Below are positions 25,101 to 32,221 of a stretch of 32,221 nt of DNA, piece after piece (positions within the stretch are counted from its first letter, which is position 1; every line of letters starts with the position of its first letter). Position numbers and translations under genes: made by a program. Location: NCBI GenBank assembly GCA_019423795.1, contig JAHZAT010000078.1, positions 1 to 32,221 of the forward strand, given 5' to 3'. The notes beneath the pieces were generated by a model that had not been told where the DNA came from, did no database searches, and saw nothing but the letters and a program-made list of their open reading frames with translations. The DNA is from Clostridiales bacterium. GTDB lineage: Bacteria; Bacillota; Clostridia; Lachnospirales; Lachnospiraceae.

Positions 25101-28100
25101 AACTGGAAGAAAAAACAGAAGCAAAAGAAGAACAGGAAACAGTAAAGAAGACCATTTCCTATCAGTGGACACTCATGGATAAGGACCAGAACATCACACG
25201 GTTTGATGCGAATGGAACGATGGTTTCACAGGAAGATGCAAACGGAAACTTCCTGCTATATGAGATGGATGAAACAGGGCTGTTAAAGACTGTGACAACA
25301 GACAAGAACCAGTCCCTTAAGATGCAGTATAATGATCAGAACCTGTTAAAAGAGATCGAACTTGCAGATGGAACAAAGATGCAGTATACCTACGATACAG
25401 CAGGAGATCTTACCAATGCAGCTCATGTGTCAGCGGACGGAACCCAGTCTGTACAGGAACCATATGCTTATGATAAAGAACATCATATGACAGCCATAAC
25501 GGATGCAGAGGGAAATGATTATGGTGTTACATATGAAGGGGAAAAGGCAGTCCGTTTTACCAAACCGGACGGAGAATACCAGCAGATCACATATGGGGAT
25601 GGAACAACTATGGTATCCCTTCATAAGAGTGATGGAACAAAGATATCCGAAGATTCCATGACCTATGAGAAAAACAGTGGAAAGCTCTTATCTTCCACAA
25701 ATGGGAATGGAGTTAAGACGACATACCAGTATGAGAACACAGAGAATCCACTGTTGCAGACAGGAACTGAGACAACCGTATGCTATCAGACATTAGAAAA
25801 CAATCAGGTAAACTTTAAGAATGATGTAAAAGTAACGACAACAACATCCTATGACAGCAACGAAAACGTAGTGGAAGAAGTGGATGAGACAGGGCAGGTA
25901 ACAAGCACAACCTATGGAACAGGGAAAGAATTCAGTCTTGCACAGACAGAAGTGATCAAAAACAGTGAGGGAGAAACTACTTCAGACACAACCTATGATT
26001 ACGATGATCATGGAAATACGATCCTTGAGTATGAAGATATCGGAGATAGCAGGACAGAGTATACATATGATGAGGATGGGGAAGTCAAAGAAGAACAGTC
26101 CTATGAGAATGTTAAGTCAGAGGGGGATGCCGGAGTTCTGACGTCCGAACAGACAACACAGAAAGAAGAAGCAGACCACAAAGTCAGTGAGACATTAACC
26201 AGCACACAGGGAGAAGTGACACAGGAAGATACAACCTCCTATGATGCGATGGGAAGGGAAGTTTCAAGTACGGACCAGAATACAGGAGAAGTGACAACCA
26301 TCACCTATGATTTTATGGGACGTGCAGTAAAGACAGAAAGATCCCTGAAAGATCAGGAAGGAAAGGATATCGTCCAGACAGAGATAAAGAGCTATAATGC
26401 AAACGGATCAGTCACATCAGAGACGAGCAGTGCAGGAGTTACAATCAAGTATACTTATGATAACAGAAACCGTGTAACTACCACAAAGGAAGAAGCAGAC
26501 AATAAGACAAAAACAACAGAAACTTCTTATGGATATGAAACTGCCGTGATCCATACCCTGACAGGCACAAAGACTTATAAAGATCTTCAGGTACAGACAA
26601 CCAGAGTCAATGGAACCGTGACAGACAAGACATGGACAGAGCATGCAGGCAATACAGTCCGTACCTTAAACAGCGGTATCTATACGGATCATGTCTTTAC
26701 CGAAGATGGAAAAGAGATCGCAGCGGTCACACTTGGAAGCAGTACCGATGGAGAAGGAAAGATCTCCCTGACGTTATACAACAAAGAAGGAAAAACAACC
26801 CATACGATCAGCCAGCCGGTGGTTGATGGAGACAGTATCACCACAGGAAAAGATACGATCATTCATGAGACTGCGTATGATGTCAATGGAAATGAGAGTG
26901 CCGTGACCGATGGAAACGGAAATGTTACAACCTATACTTATGATGACCAGAACCGTGTCACAGGTGTCAGCAGAAAGAATGGAAACGAAACCATCAGCAA
27001 CAGTATTTCCTATGACATGGGAACCGATGGAAAGACCACGACCAGTGTCAAAGATGCCAACGGACATGTGAACAAAGAAGTGACAAATGAAGCAGGACTG
27101 ACAGAAAGCACCACGGATCTTGGAGACGGAGAAGAACAGATCACAACAGCTTACAGTTATGACACAAACGGAAATAAGATCAGGGAAACCTATGCAGACG
27201 GCGGCTATAAGACATTTGATTATGACAGGAAGAACCGCCTGATCAAGACAGAATCTTATGAAGCAGGGGAAGCAGGAGAAAGTATCGGAGAGAAGACCTT
27301 AAAGACGGTCTACAGCTATGATATCAACGACAGACTGTTAGAAAGTATTGACTATCAGATCGACGGAGCAGAGGAAACAGCGATTCGTTACACAGAATAT
27401 CAGTATGACCGCAGAGGACAGACCACAGGATATGCAGAATTAAGTCAGGAAAACGAACCGACAGCCGATGAGATCAAAGCACATCAGATCAGATATCATT
27501 ATGATAGTGATGGAAAGCTTACAAAGGTTACTTATCCAACGACAAAGAACGGAGTTCATGCGTTGTCCTATGAATATGACCAGAACGGATGGCTGACAAA
27601 GATCAAAGGAGAGATCCAGTCAGGAGATGGCAGTACAGAAAAGACGGTACGAAGCTATACTTATGACAGCTATGGAAAAGTCAAAGAGATCAAAGACTAC
27701 AGAGATCTGTTAAACAGCAGTGATCAGGCAGTGAAGAAAGCCTACACTTATGACAGCCTTGACCGTGTCAAAGAGATGACTTACACAGATCTTGAGACAG
27801 GCAAAGTGATGGAATCTTACCGCTACAGTTATGACAAGAATTCCAATATCACAGAGAAAACAGAAGTCAATAACTATCCGAAAGAAGATACAGATAAAGT
27901 CAATGAGACAAAAGCTTATACTTATGATGCACTCGGACGACTGACAAAGACTGTGACAACTGATCATAAGAATGATGATAAGACAAAGACTGTTACCTAT
28001 ACTTATGATAAAGTTGGAAACAGAACCAAAGAAGATGACGGAACCACACAGACAGCGTATACCTATAATGGTCTGGATCAGTTACAGACAGCAACAAAAG

Positions 28101-29392
28101 AAAAAGGAACCACAGTTGATGAAGTCCGCCAGTACAGCTATGATGCCAATGGAAACCAGACAGATGTTAAGAATACAAAGACAGGACAGACGGAATCTTA
28201 TACTTATGATGCAGAGAACCGTCTGAGCAAAGTAGCGGTCACCGACAAAGACGGAAAAACAGCTGTGATCCAGCAGAACCGTTATAACGGAGACGGACAG
28301 AGAATCCAGAAAGTGGAAGGAAGCAAAACAACGAACTATTACTATCAGGACGGAGTAGTTTCCTATACAACCGATGGAGATAATATCCAGACATCCCAGA
28401 ACCTGATCGGAACCGATGGAAATATCCTTGCAACACAGAGATATGGAAGTGACCATACGGACTATCTGTTGTATCATAAAGATATCCAGGGAAGTACCAC
28501 AAGTCTTGTAAAAGAAGATGGAAGTGCTGATGCAACATACCGGTATACAGACTTTGGAGAGACAACGATCAATGGCGATAACAAAGCAGAGAATGAGGTT
28601 TGTTATACGGGTGGAATCTATGATCAGAGGACAGGACTTTATTATCTGAATGCGAGGTATTATAATCCAGAAGATGGAGGATTCTTAACAGAGGATGCTT
28701 ATCGAGGAGAGACAAATGAGCCTGATACACAGAATCTATATGTTTATTGTGCAGACAATCCGATAAATTATATAGATTCCAGTGGAAATAAGAAAAAACG
28801 TGTAGATTTTTGGAATATTGCATTTAAAAGCAATACTCAAAATTATTATGCATTCAATCAGAATGCACCTCAAAAATATGCAGGATATAATGACTTATAT
28901 GATGTGATGGATTGGACAGTAGGGGATTTGGTAACAAAAAAAGTAGAAACAACATGGTGGAGATTACAATTTTGGAAAGGTAAATATGGAGCAACGTATG
29001 TTCCTAAAATATCAAATGGATGCGAGATAGGTTTGTATTACAGAACCATAAAAGGTAATCCTCATTGGTATTGCGCATATGATAGGAATCGAAGAATAAG
29101 AATGAGAATGTCATTATATGTAGGTAATAGAAAATTATTTACTAGAGATAGTAAAACATCAACAGATCAAGGAAAGGCATGGTGGTTAACAGCATTTGTA
29201 TTTAAAGAAGATATGCCAGGAAAGGACATTTATTCAAAAACAACATTAAGGATGACAGGTACTTTGTGGTTTCCTAAAACAGGAAAATATGCAAAACAAA
29301 TGCAAACATTATCAAATAAATTAAAAAAAGTAAAAGAATTAAAAGTGAAAGGTTCTAGTTATGTTAGAACATTTTCATGGAAAGGAAAATAA
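22154..29392 (+). CDS. WapA-like secreted RHS/YD-repeat polymorphic toxin with DUF4474-like tip
   Basis: 2412 residues. In order: Sec signal peptide (about 1-34, ending VHA); an acidic N-terminal region; a DNRLRE domain (about 366-541); Ig/fibronectin-like segments (about 550-850); DUF6531 (about 880-950, GSGNLTYANTDFEI, NGWYDSFHREL); an E/K-rich linker (about 962-998); YD repeats (about 1000-2100, many TYD-x-GN and NRV units); the RHS core (about 2103-2210, HKDIQGSTTSLV, GLYYLNARYYNPEDGGFLTED, NLYVYCADNPINYID); then a ~200-residue variable tip. The tip (WWRLQFWKGKYG, CEIGLYYR, WWLTAF) looks like DUF4474, function unknown. RHS shells encase a C-terminal toxin delivered to neighbours. ATG 22154 is chosen for AAAGGG 7 bases upstream and a clean signal peptide; ATG 22124 has no ribosome site. 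Confidence 0.9.
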   Translation: MKEKLGKQILAVLLTFTLCLTSVEWSGIAGMIHSVHAKQTINETSETKKIIEKTTNSTTFQMTGGKKNTIFYGQDVRFETDNGTLEDYDPTLVKVEDSKSENGNSLKDYAYENETGDKKHYLPKKLTDKTPVLMENGKYEISFAPIYGEEKENKDNTDIDNTTDSKDQSDNRTSKAVEQAVAQADQAVRAVTDGTSDDQSADTEATDKDDQEDALTSVKKLTRTGLEEETVEDARGNSEEKQVKVSYESEKKDCTFSYESLNTGVKESIVLTKAPEGNVLKFHFKAKGLTPKKNAMDGGISFLDEETDEIVASLEAPNINDATGKAYSEELYYDIEPDGEEDSYLLTLHLDEDYFQEKDREYPVTIDPTVSWTGSTNFWDVYVINGSYKNTNFYDSGITAMMAGKAKQGVYRTYLRFKDFTKKIEGKYVDSATLTMYETGSSQSGQTIEARRVTGGWTRSGLKWSNRPGYSTNYGSVKTTGKAKKGRSINLTQYARECASGKITSYGVMLKNSDETKSYGQFYGSRASANRPKLSVTYYDGPTTAASASATPRYVGKNTHSIKLAWTGINAKSLNRVEYRLATWVNNAEGNSNYVPYSSSTKIGTTSSGSATINSDKWAEGDYKIVVRGVDNGYINGYGKGAWFTIDRTAPAFASDPEMTSGKTAASPSSQTNPVLKITGKDANLSYIKYKVDNAASYTKGAGFNGTTSQTTIKLPISQGVTDQTFKIQAVIVDKAGNESAAKTVNYYYIDDSKASDYAPEDGNVQNHYGKNTISWKKKELPNSISYAVYRGKSEDFTPSKENLVKASIKDSYCTDTEVADGTQWYYKVCAQKVTTKGEVNSTSAYVTMRSQVSIDKAEYSRWLGSRDYRDTAEISTPTGSGTIDKGSGNLTYANTDFEINTGVMGLSLTRTYNSQSDKQGMFGNGWYDSFHRELYHVGDQVVFQDSDGSCLAFEKNGDSYTCEETKEYTLEEEPEEQEKTYELEEKTEAKEEQETVKKTISYQWTLMDKDQNITRFDANGTMVSQEDANGNFLLYEMDETGLLKTVTTDKNQSLKMQYNDQNLLKEIELADGTKMQYTYDTAGDLTNAAHVSADGTQSVQEPYAYDKEHHMTAITDAEGNDYGVTYEGEKAVRFTKPDGEYQQITYGDGTTMVSLHKSDGTKISEDSMTYEKNSGKLLSSTNGNGVKTTYQYENTENPLLQTGTETTVCYQTLENNQVNFKNDVKVTTTTSYDSNENVVEEVDETGQVTSTTYGTGKEFSLAQTEVIKNSEGETTSDTTYDYDDHGNTILEYEDIGDSRTEYTYDEDGEVKEEQSYENVKSEGDAGVLTSEQTTQKEEADHKVSETLTSTQGEVTQEDTTSYDAMGREVSSTDQNTGEVTTITYDFMGRAVKTERSLKDQEGKDIVQTEIKSYNANGSVTSETSSAGVTIKYTYDNRNRVTTTKEEADNKTKTTETSYGYETAVIHTLTGTKTYKDLQVQTTRVNGTVTDKTWTEHAGNTVRTLNSGIYTDHVFTEDGKEIAAVTLGSSTDGEGKISLTLYNKEGKTTHTISQPVVDGDSITTGKDTIIHETAYDVNGNESAVTDGNGNVTTYTYDDQNRVTGVSRKNGNETISNSISYDMGTDGKTTTSVKDANGHVNKEVTNEAGLTESTTDLGDGEEQITTAYSYDTNGNKIRETYADGGYKTFDYDRKNRLIKTESYEAGEAGESIGEKTLKTVYSYDINDRLLESIDYQIDGAEETAIRYTEYQYDRRGQTTGYAELSQENEPTADEIKAHQIRYHYDSDGKLTKVTYPTTKNGVHALSYEYDQNGWLTKIKGEIQSGDGSTEKTVRSYTYDSYGKVKEIKDYRDLLNSSDQAVKKAYTYDSLDRVKEMTYTDLETGKVMESYRYSYDKNSNITEKTEVNNYPKEDTDKVNETKAYTYDALGRLTKTVTTDHKNDDKTKTVTYTYDKVGNRTKEDDGTTQTAYTYNGLDQLQTATKEKGTTVDEVRQYSYDANGNQTDVKNTKTGQTESYTYDAENRLSKVAVTDKDGKTAVIQQNRYNGDGQRIQKVEGSKTTNYYYQDGVVSYTTDGDNIQTSQNLIGTDGNILATQRYGSDHTDYLLYHKDIQGSTTSLVKEDGSADATYRYTDFGETTINGDNKAENEVCYTGGIYDQRTGLYYLNARYYNPEDGGFLTEDAYRGETNEPDTQNLYVYCADNPINYIDSSGNKKKRVDFWNIAFKSNTQNYYAFNQNAPQKYAGYNDLYDVMDWTVGDLVTKKVETTWWRLQFWKGKYGATYVPKISNGCEIGLYYRTIKGNPHWYCAYDRNRRIRMRMSLYVGNRKLFTRDSKTSTDQGKAWWLTAFVFKEDMPGKDIYSKTTLRMTGTLWFPKTGKYAKQMQTLSNKLKKVKELKVKGSSYVRTFSWKGK
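26156..26877 (+). repeat. Direct repeat, copy A (inside the RHS gene)
   Basis: This part of the YD-repeat region recurs at 31500-32221 in the same orientation, with a constant offset of 5344 bases at both ends, so no net insertion or deletion. A hand count gives roughly 58 mismatches in about 720 bases (near 92% identity). The repeat continues at least to the window end, so its true length is unknown. Confidence 0.9.
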
Positions 29393-29393
29393 A

Positions 29394-30938
29394 ATGAAAA
29401 ACAGAAAAAAGATTTTTATTATAATTGCAGTGCTTTCAACATTTTGTTTTTCCATATGCGGATGCAGTAAAGACAAAGACAAGGATATATCCAAAAAACA
29501 GCTATACGCTTCTATTTGCAATCCCAATATGCAAGGCGTAAAGGAAGCATTGAAAAATCATGCAGAACTTGCAAAAGAAACAATCAAAACATCATCAAAA
29601 ACGAAGCCGTTAGAATTAGCCGTCAGAGAGATTGAGAGCGAAAAGATACAGTTACAAATATGCTCACAATTGATAAAGAGTGGTGCAGATGTTAATGAAA
29701 AAGGAATAGATGGAGATACGAATCTATGCTGGGCAATTGATAATGATAGATTTGACTTAGCCAATCAGCTGTTGGATGCGGGTGCAGATCCAAATCAAAA
29801 AGGAGATGAAATAACAGCACTAAAAGGAACGGTAAGTAGGATTTCATTTGAAAATTATAATGAGAAAATGGACATGTTAAATAGACTATTGGAATCAGGT
29901 GCAAAGCCTGATTCCGATATAATTTCATTTCTTTTAAACGATAATAACAGCAATTGGGGAATGCAGTATTATTTTACGCCTCAAATTTTAAAAAAATTAG
30001 AAAAATATGACGGAAAGCAAAATATATCACAAGGATTACGAGCAGCAATGAATGGAGATGATCATAAACTTCAAAAACTTGTGATATCAGATAAAATAAA
30101 TAAAAAAGATAAAGGGCAGGTATTAGCTTTTGCAGCAGCGCATTGTAATGTGGATACATTGAAGATCATGAAAAAACAAGGATATGATTTTGCTTGGAAA
30201 GACTCAGATAAAGTAGGATTATTGCAGATCGCAGCACTATGCAATCATTCTTCAGTAGTAAAATATTTGTTAGAACAACAATTAAATTCAAAAGCAAAGG
30301 CAGATTATTATAAAGTGAGAGCAGTTGATTTTGCGATTGTCGCAGGAAACTTAGACAATGCAAAGATTTTGATAGAAAAAGACAAAGTGAATTTCAAGAA
30401 AAATCATTACGGAAAACCTTGTGATGTATGGGAATTTATTTTAGCCTTCGGCGATAAAAAATCTTTTAAAACACTAGAATCTTTAGGTCATCAGCCAACA
30501 AAAGAAGAAATATATGACACCTATCAAAATTACGGTAAGGAACAATATGAGCAGGGGGTAAAAGTAAAAGAAGATGAATTGCAGGAAATAATCTGGAATG
30601 GAGAAAGTGATATTGCAAGAAAAATACTAGAAAACAAAATGACAAAAGGAAAAGTCAGAAAAGAATATTTATTACAGACAGCAGTTGATATTGGGGATTA
30701 CACAATGGTACGTTATCTTGTCGAACAAGGAGCAGATATCAATAAATATGTAAAAGAAGAAACTGAAAATTATTCTTCTACAGCATTACAGACAGCGTGC
30801 GCATCACAAAGTCAAGAAATTTTGAAATATCTGAAAAAGCATGGAGGTGATAGTAAGAAAAAGGATTCAGAGGGTAGAAGCTGTAAGAAAATTGCAAAAG
30901 ATAACAAGGCGGTATGGAATTTGGAACTTATACAATAA
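29394..30938 (+). CDS. Ankyrin-repeat lipoprotein, candidate immunity protein
   Basis: 514 residues. Basic start MKNRKK, hydrophobic helix, and a lipobox-like ICGC with lipidated Cys24, so it is probably tethered on the outer face of the membrane. The rest is helical with ankyrin-type repeats: GADVNEKGIDGDTNLCWAI and LLDAGADPNQKG (about 95-140), LLQIAALCNHSSVVKYLL (about 272-290), LLQTAVDIGDYTMVRYLVEQ with GADIN (about 425-450) and a final TALQTACAS unit. Middle repeats are degenerate. It begins 1 base after the RHS stop with AAAGGA 7 bases before ATG 29394, the position of immunity genes after RHS toxins; ankyrin proteins occur among such immunity families. No direct evidence of immunity; it could be an accessory binding protein. 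Confidence 0.8.
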   Translation: MKNRKKIFIIIAVLSTFCFSICGCSKDKDKDISKKQLYASICNPNMQGVKEALKNHAELAKETIKTSSKTKPLELAVREIESEKIQLQICSQLIKSGADVNEKGIDGDTNLCWAIDNDRFDLANQLLDAGADPNQKGDEITALKGTVSRISFENYNEKMDMLNRLLESGAKPDSDIISFLLNDNNSNWGMQYYFTPQILKKLEKYDGKQNISQGLRAAMNGDDHKLQKLVISDKINKKDKGQVLAFAAAHCNVDTLKIMKKQGYDFAWKDSDKVGLLQIAALCNHSSVVKYLLEQQLNSKAKADYYKVRAVDFAIVAGNLDNAKILIEKDKVNFKKNHYGKPCDVWEFILAFGDKKSFKTLESLGHQPTKEEIYDTYQNYGKEQYEQGVKVKEDELQEIIWNGESDIARKILENKMTKGKVRKEYLLQTAVDIGDYTMVRYLVEQGADINKYVKEETENYSSTALQTACASQSQEILKYLKKHGGDSKKKDSEGRSCKKIAKDNKAVWNLELIQ

Positions 30939-31004
30939 AAAGAAAGCATTTCTAAAGCAAAATTGGAAAATCCTTTCACAATCCAATACAAGGATGTGAT
31001 ATAA

Positions 31005-31097
31005 ATGATAAGGAAAAGAATATTTCAAGTATTGAAAATTATTTTTGTATTAATAGTAACTCAACTTTCCCAGCTAATATCGCTAAATAAAGCCTGA
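31005..31097 (+). pseudogene. 5' fragment of an exported-protein gene
   Basis: AAGGA lies 10 bases before ATG 31005. The next 20 or so codons (MIRKRIFQVLKIIFVLIVTQ) are a typical signal-peptide start: basic N-terminus then a hydrophobic core. The frame then runs into sequence that on the other strand encodes a transposase C-terminus, and stops at 31097. So only the first ~20 codons are original; the rest was lost when the element or a deletion arrived. It could have been a second lipoprotein or immunity gene, but its identity cannot be recovered here. Confidence 0.5.
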
Positions 31098-31351
31098 ATA
31101 AATGTGGCTTGAGATGCAATCCATTCACTTACTTTACATTTTATAATAGATATGATATCAGCGGATAATGTTAAAATGTGTTCCACAAACAGAGCCATAA
31201 GGCTCTGCAGTGCATTGGTTAGTTCCATGTCCTGAATATCATCACAGAACATGAAGAATAATTCGCCATACGTTTTCTGGTCATTTTGGTTTCTTCGGAT
31301 CCATTCCAGAATAATAAATTTAAGTGCTCGAATAAATTTAAGTGCTCGTAG
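31061..31351 (-). pseudogene. Transposase 3' remnant
   Basis: The minus strand encodes about 95 residues (RALKFIILEWIRRN, then KTYGELFFMFCDDIQDMEL, ending FIQALFSDISWES and a TGA at 31061) that look like the C-terminus of a DDE transposase of IS4-like elements in Clostridia, where GELFF near the end is common. The catalytic part is missing: upstream of about 31351 the frame remains open but no longer looks like a transposase. Family assignment is from memory and moderate. No terminal inverted repeat pair or target duplication was found. Confidence 0.5.
31313..31348. repeat. 18-bp perfect tandem duplication in the transposase remnant
   Basis: AATAAATTTAAGTGCTCG occurs twice back to back (31313-31330 and 31331-31348). 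On the minus strand it duplicates six residues (RALKFI-RALKFI) in frame. Probably a slippage product in non-functional DNA. Confidence 0.95.
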
Positions 31352-31499
31352 ACCATATGAAGTCAGAAAACAAGGAAAAAGAGATGCAATAAAACACGAA
31401 AACGTAGTGAAATCAGAAAAGTAAGTAGAAAAATCATAATAAACCAAATAATATAAAAAATATCAGATTTCATAAGGGCTACGGTACCTTAAGTATGTT
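31349..31499. other. A/T-rich filler, no gene recognised
   Basis: Between the transposase remnant and the second RHS copy. A short plus-strand frame ending at TAA 31422 (RPYEVRKQGKRDAIKHENVV) could be the tail of a lost gene, but no family was recognised and there is no start. No promoter, ribosome site or hairpin worth noting precedes the RHS segment that begins near 31500. Confidence 0.4.
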
Positions 31500-32221
31500 A
31501 CACAGAGAGAAGAAGCAGACCACAAAGTCAGTGAGACATTAACAAGCACACAGGGAAAAATGACACAGGAAGCTATAACTTCTTATGATGCGATGGGAAG
31601 GGAAGTTTCAAGTACTGACCGGAATACAGGAGAAGTGACAAGGATCACCTATGACTTTATGGGACGTGCAGTAGAAACAGAAAGATCCCTGACAGATCAG
31701 GAAGGAAAGGACATTGTTCAGACAGAAACAAAGAGCTATAATGCAAACGGCTCAGTCACATCAGAAACAAGCAGTGCAGGGGTTACAACCGAGTATCATT
31801 ATGACAACAGAAACCGAGTAACCATTGCAAAGGAAGATGCAGACGATGCGACAAAAACAACAGAAACCTCTTATGGATATGAAACTGCCGTGATCCATAC
31901 CCTGGCAGGAACAAAGACCTATAAGGATCTTCAGGTACAGACAACCAAAGTCAATGGAACCGTGACAGACAAGACATGGACAGACCATGCAGGCAATGCA
32001 GTCCGTAGCTTAAGCAGCGGTATCTATACGGATCATGTCTTTACTGACGATGGAAAAGAGATCGCAGCGGTCACACTTGGAAGCAGCACCGATGGAGAAG
32101 GAAAGATCTCCCTGACGTTATACAATAAGGAAGGAAAAACAACCCATACGATCAGCCAGCCAGTGGTTGATGGAGACAGTATCACCACAGGAAAAGATAC
32201 GATCATCAATGAGACTGCATA
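31500..32221 (+). pseudogene. Second RHS/YD-repeat segment, no 5' start, continues past the window
   Basis: Frame 3 is open from 31476 (after TAA 31473) to the window end and encodes EEADHKVSETLTSTQG, YDFMGRAVETERSL, YGYETAVIHTLAGTKTY and onward, collinear with residues about 1335-1575 of the RHS protein at 22154-29392. It lacks everything N-terminal to that: no signal peptide, DNRLRE or DUF6531, and no ribosome site; the first in-frame ATG is 31560. Substitutions relative to the first copy leave the frame open. It is best read as a 5'-truncated, probably silent RHS copy whose tip, and possibly immunity gene, lie beyond the window. Called pseudogene for lack of a start, not for a lesion. Confidence 0.8.

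Noticed and set aside
25150..28480. YD-repeat DNA as a CRISPR or satellite array
   Set aside because: Repeats are degenerate protein-level motifs with variable spacing inside one open frame, not conserved DNA repeats with spacers.
31061..31447. A complete 128-residue minus-strand protein
   Set aside because: Only the last ~95 residues look like a transposase; the N-terminal ~33 residues are unrelated read-through and there is no ribosome site.

Overview
The window is a low-GC Firmicutes chromosome segment. Gene order and protein flavour (obgE-yhbY-nadD-yqeK-rsfS, lexA back to back with a yneA-like gene, dense AGGAGG-type ribosome sites, A/T-rich intergenic promoters) point to a Lachnospiraceae-type gut Clostridia. 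Anaerostipes is my best guess at genus level, made from memory of such loci and not from a search.

Layout. (1) 1-2977: conserved housekeeping operon with ribosome-assembly GTPase Obg (5' end outside the window), YhbY, NadD, YqeK and RsfS, closed by a bidirectional terminator. (2) 3045-4129: SOS divergon. lexA (minus) and a YneA-like membrane LysM protein (plus) share a control region with four LexA-box-like sites. (3) 4221-7142: two tandem, paralogous secreted N-acetylmuramoyl-L-alanine amidases (minus), each with its own probable promoter and terminator. (4) 7358-16343: a co-directional metabolic run azlC-azlD-leuB-ilvD-ilvB-serC-serA-asd (branched-chain amino-acid export and synthesis, serine synthesis, aspartate-family entry), with no internal terminator seen and a hairpin after asd. 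(5) 16473-17342: an MscS channel.

(6) 17496-19591 is a gene graveyard: an AAA-ATPase/PD-(D/E)XK gene with an internal deletion, a 5'-truncated pdxS and a pdxT with a nonsense codon plus an internal deletion. The two terminators in this stretch survive. (7) 19800-21997: a BlaI-type repressor, an M56 (BlaR1/MecR1-like) membrane protease without a penicillin-binding sensor, and a small secreted protein whose C-terminal half looks like the protease's extracellular tail; the three frames overlap.

(8) 22028-32221 is a polymorphic-toxin island. A 31-bp-arm inverted repeat precedes a 7.2-kb Sec-exported, WapA-like RHS/YD-repeat protein. Its last ~200 residues form a variable tip resembling DUF4474. 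One base after its stop begins an ankyrin-repeat lipoprotein, the candidate immunity gene. Downstream lie the first 30 codons of another exported protein, a transposase 3' remnant, and a second RHS segment (about 92% identical by hand count to codons ~1335-1575 of the first, no net indels) that runs off the window. Same-orientation recombination between the two RHS copies would remove the tip and the ankyrin gene and install whatever tip lies beyond the window.

No tRNA, rRNA, CRISPR array or T-box/riboswitch was recognised. The most interesting material is in 19.7-32.2 kb.
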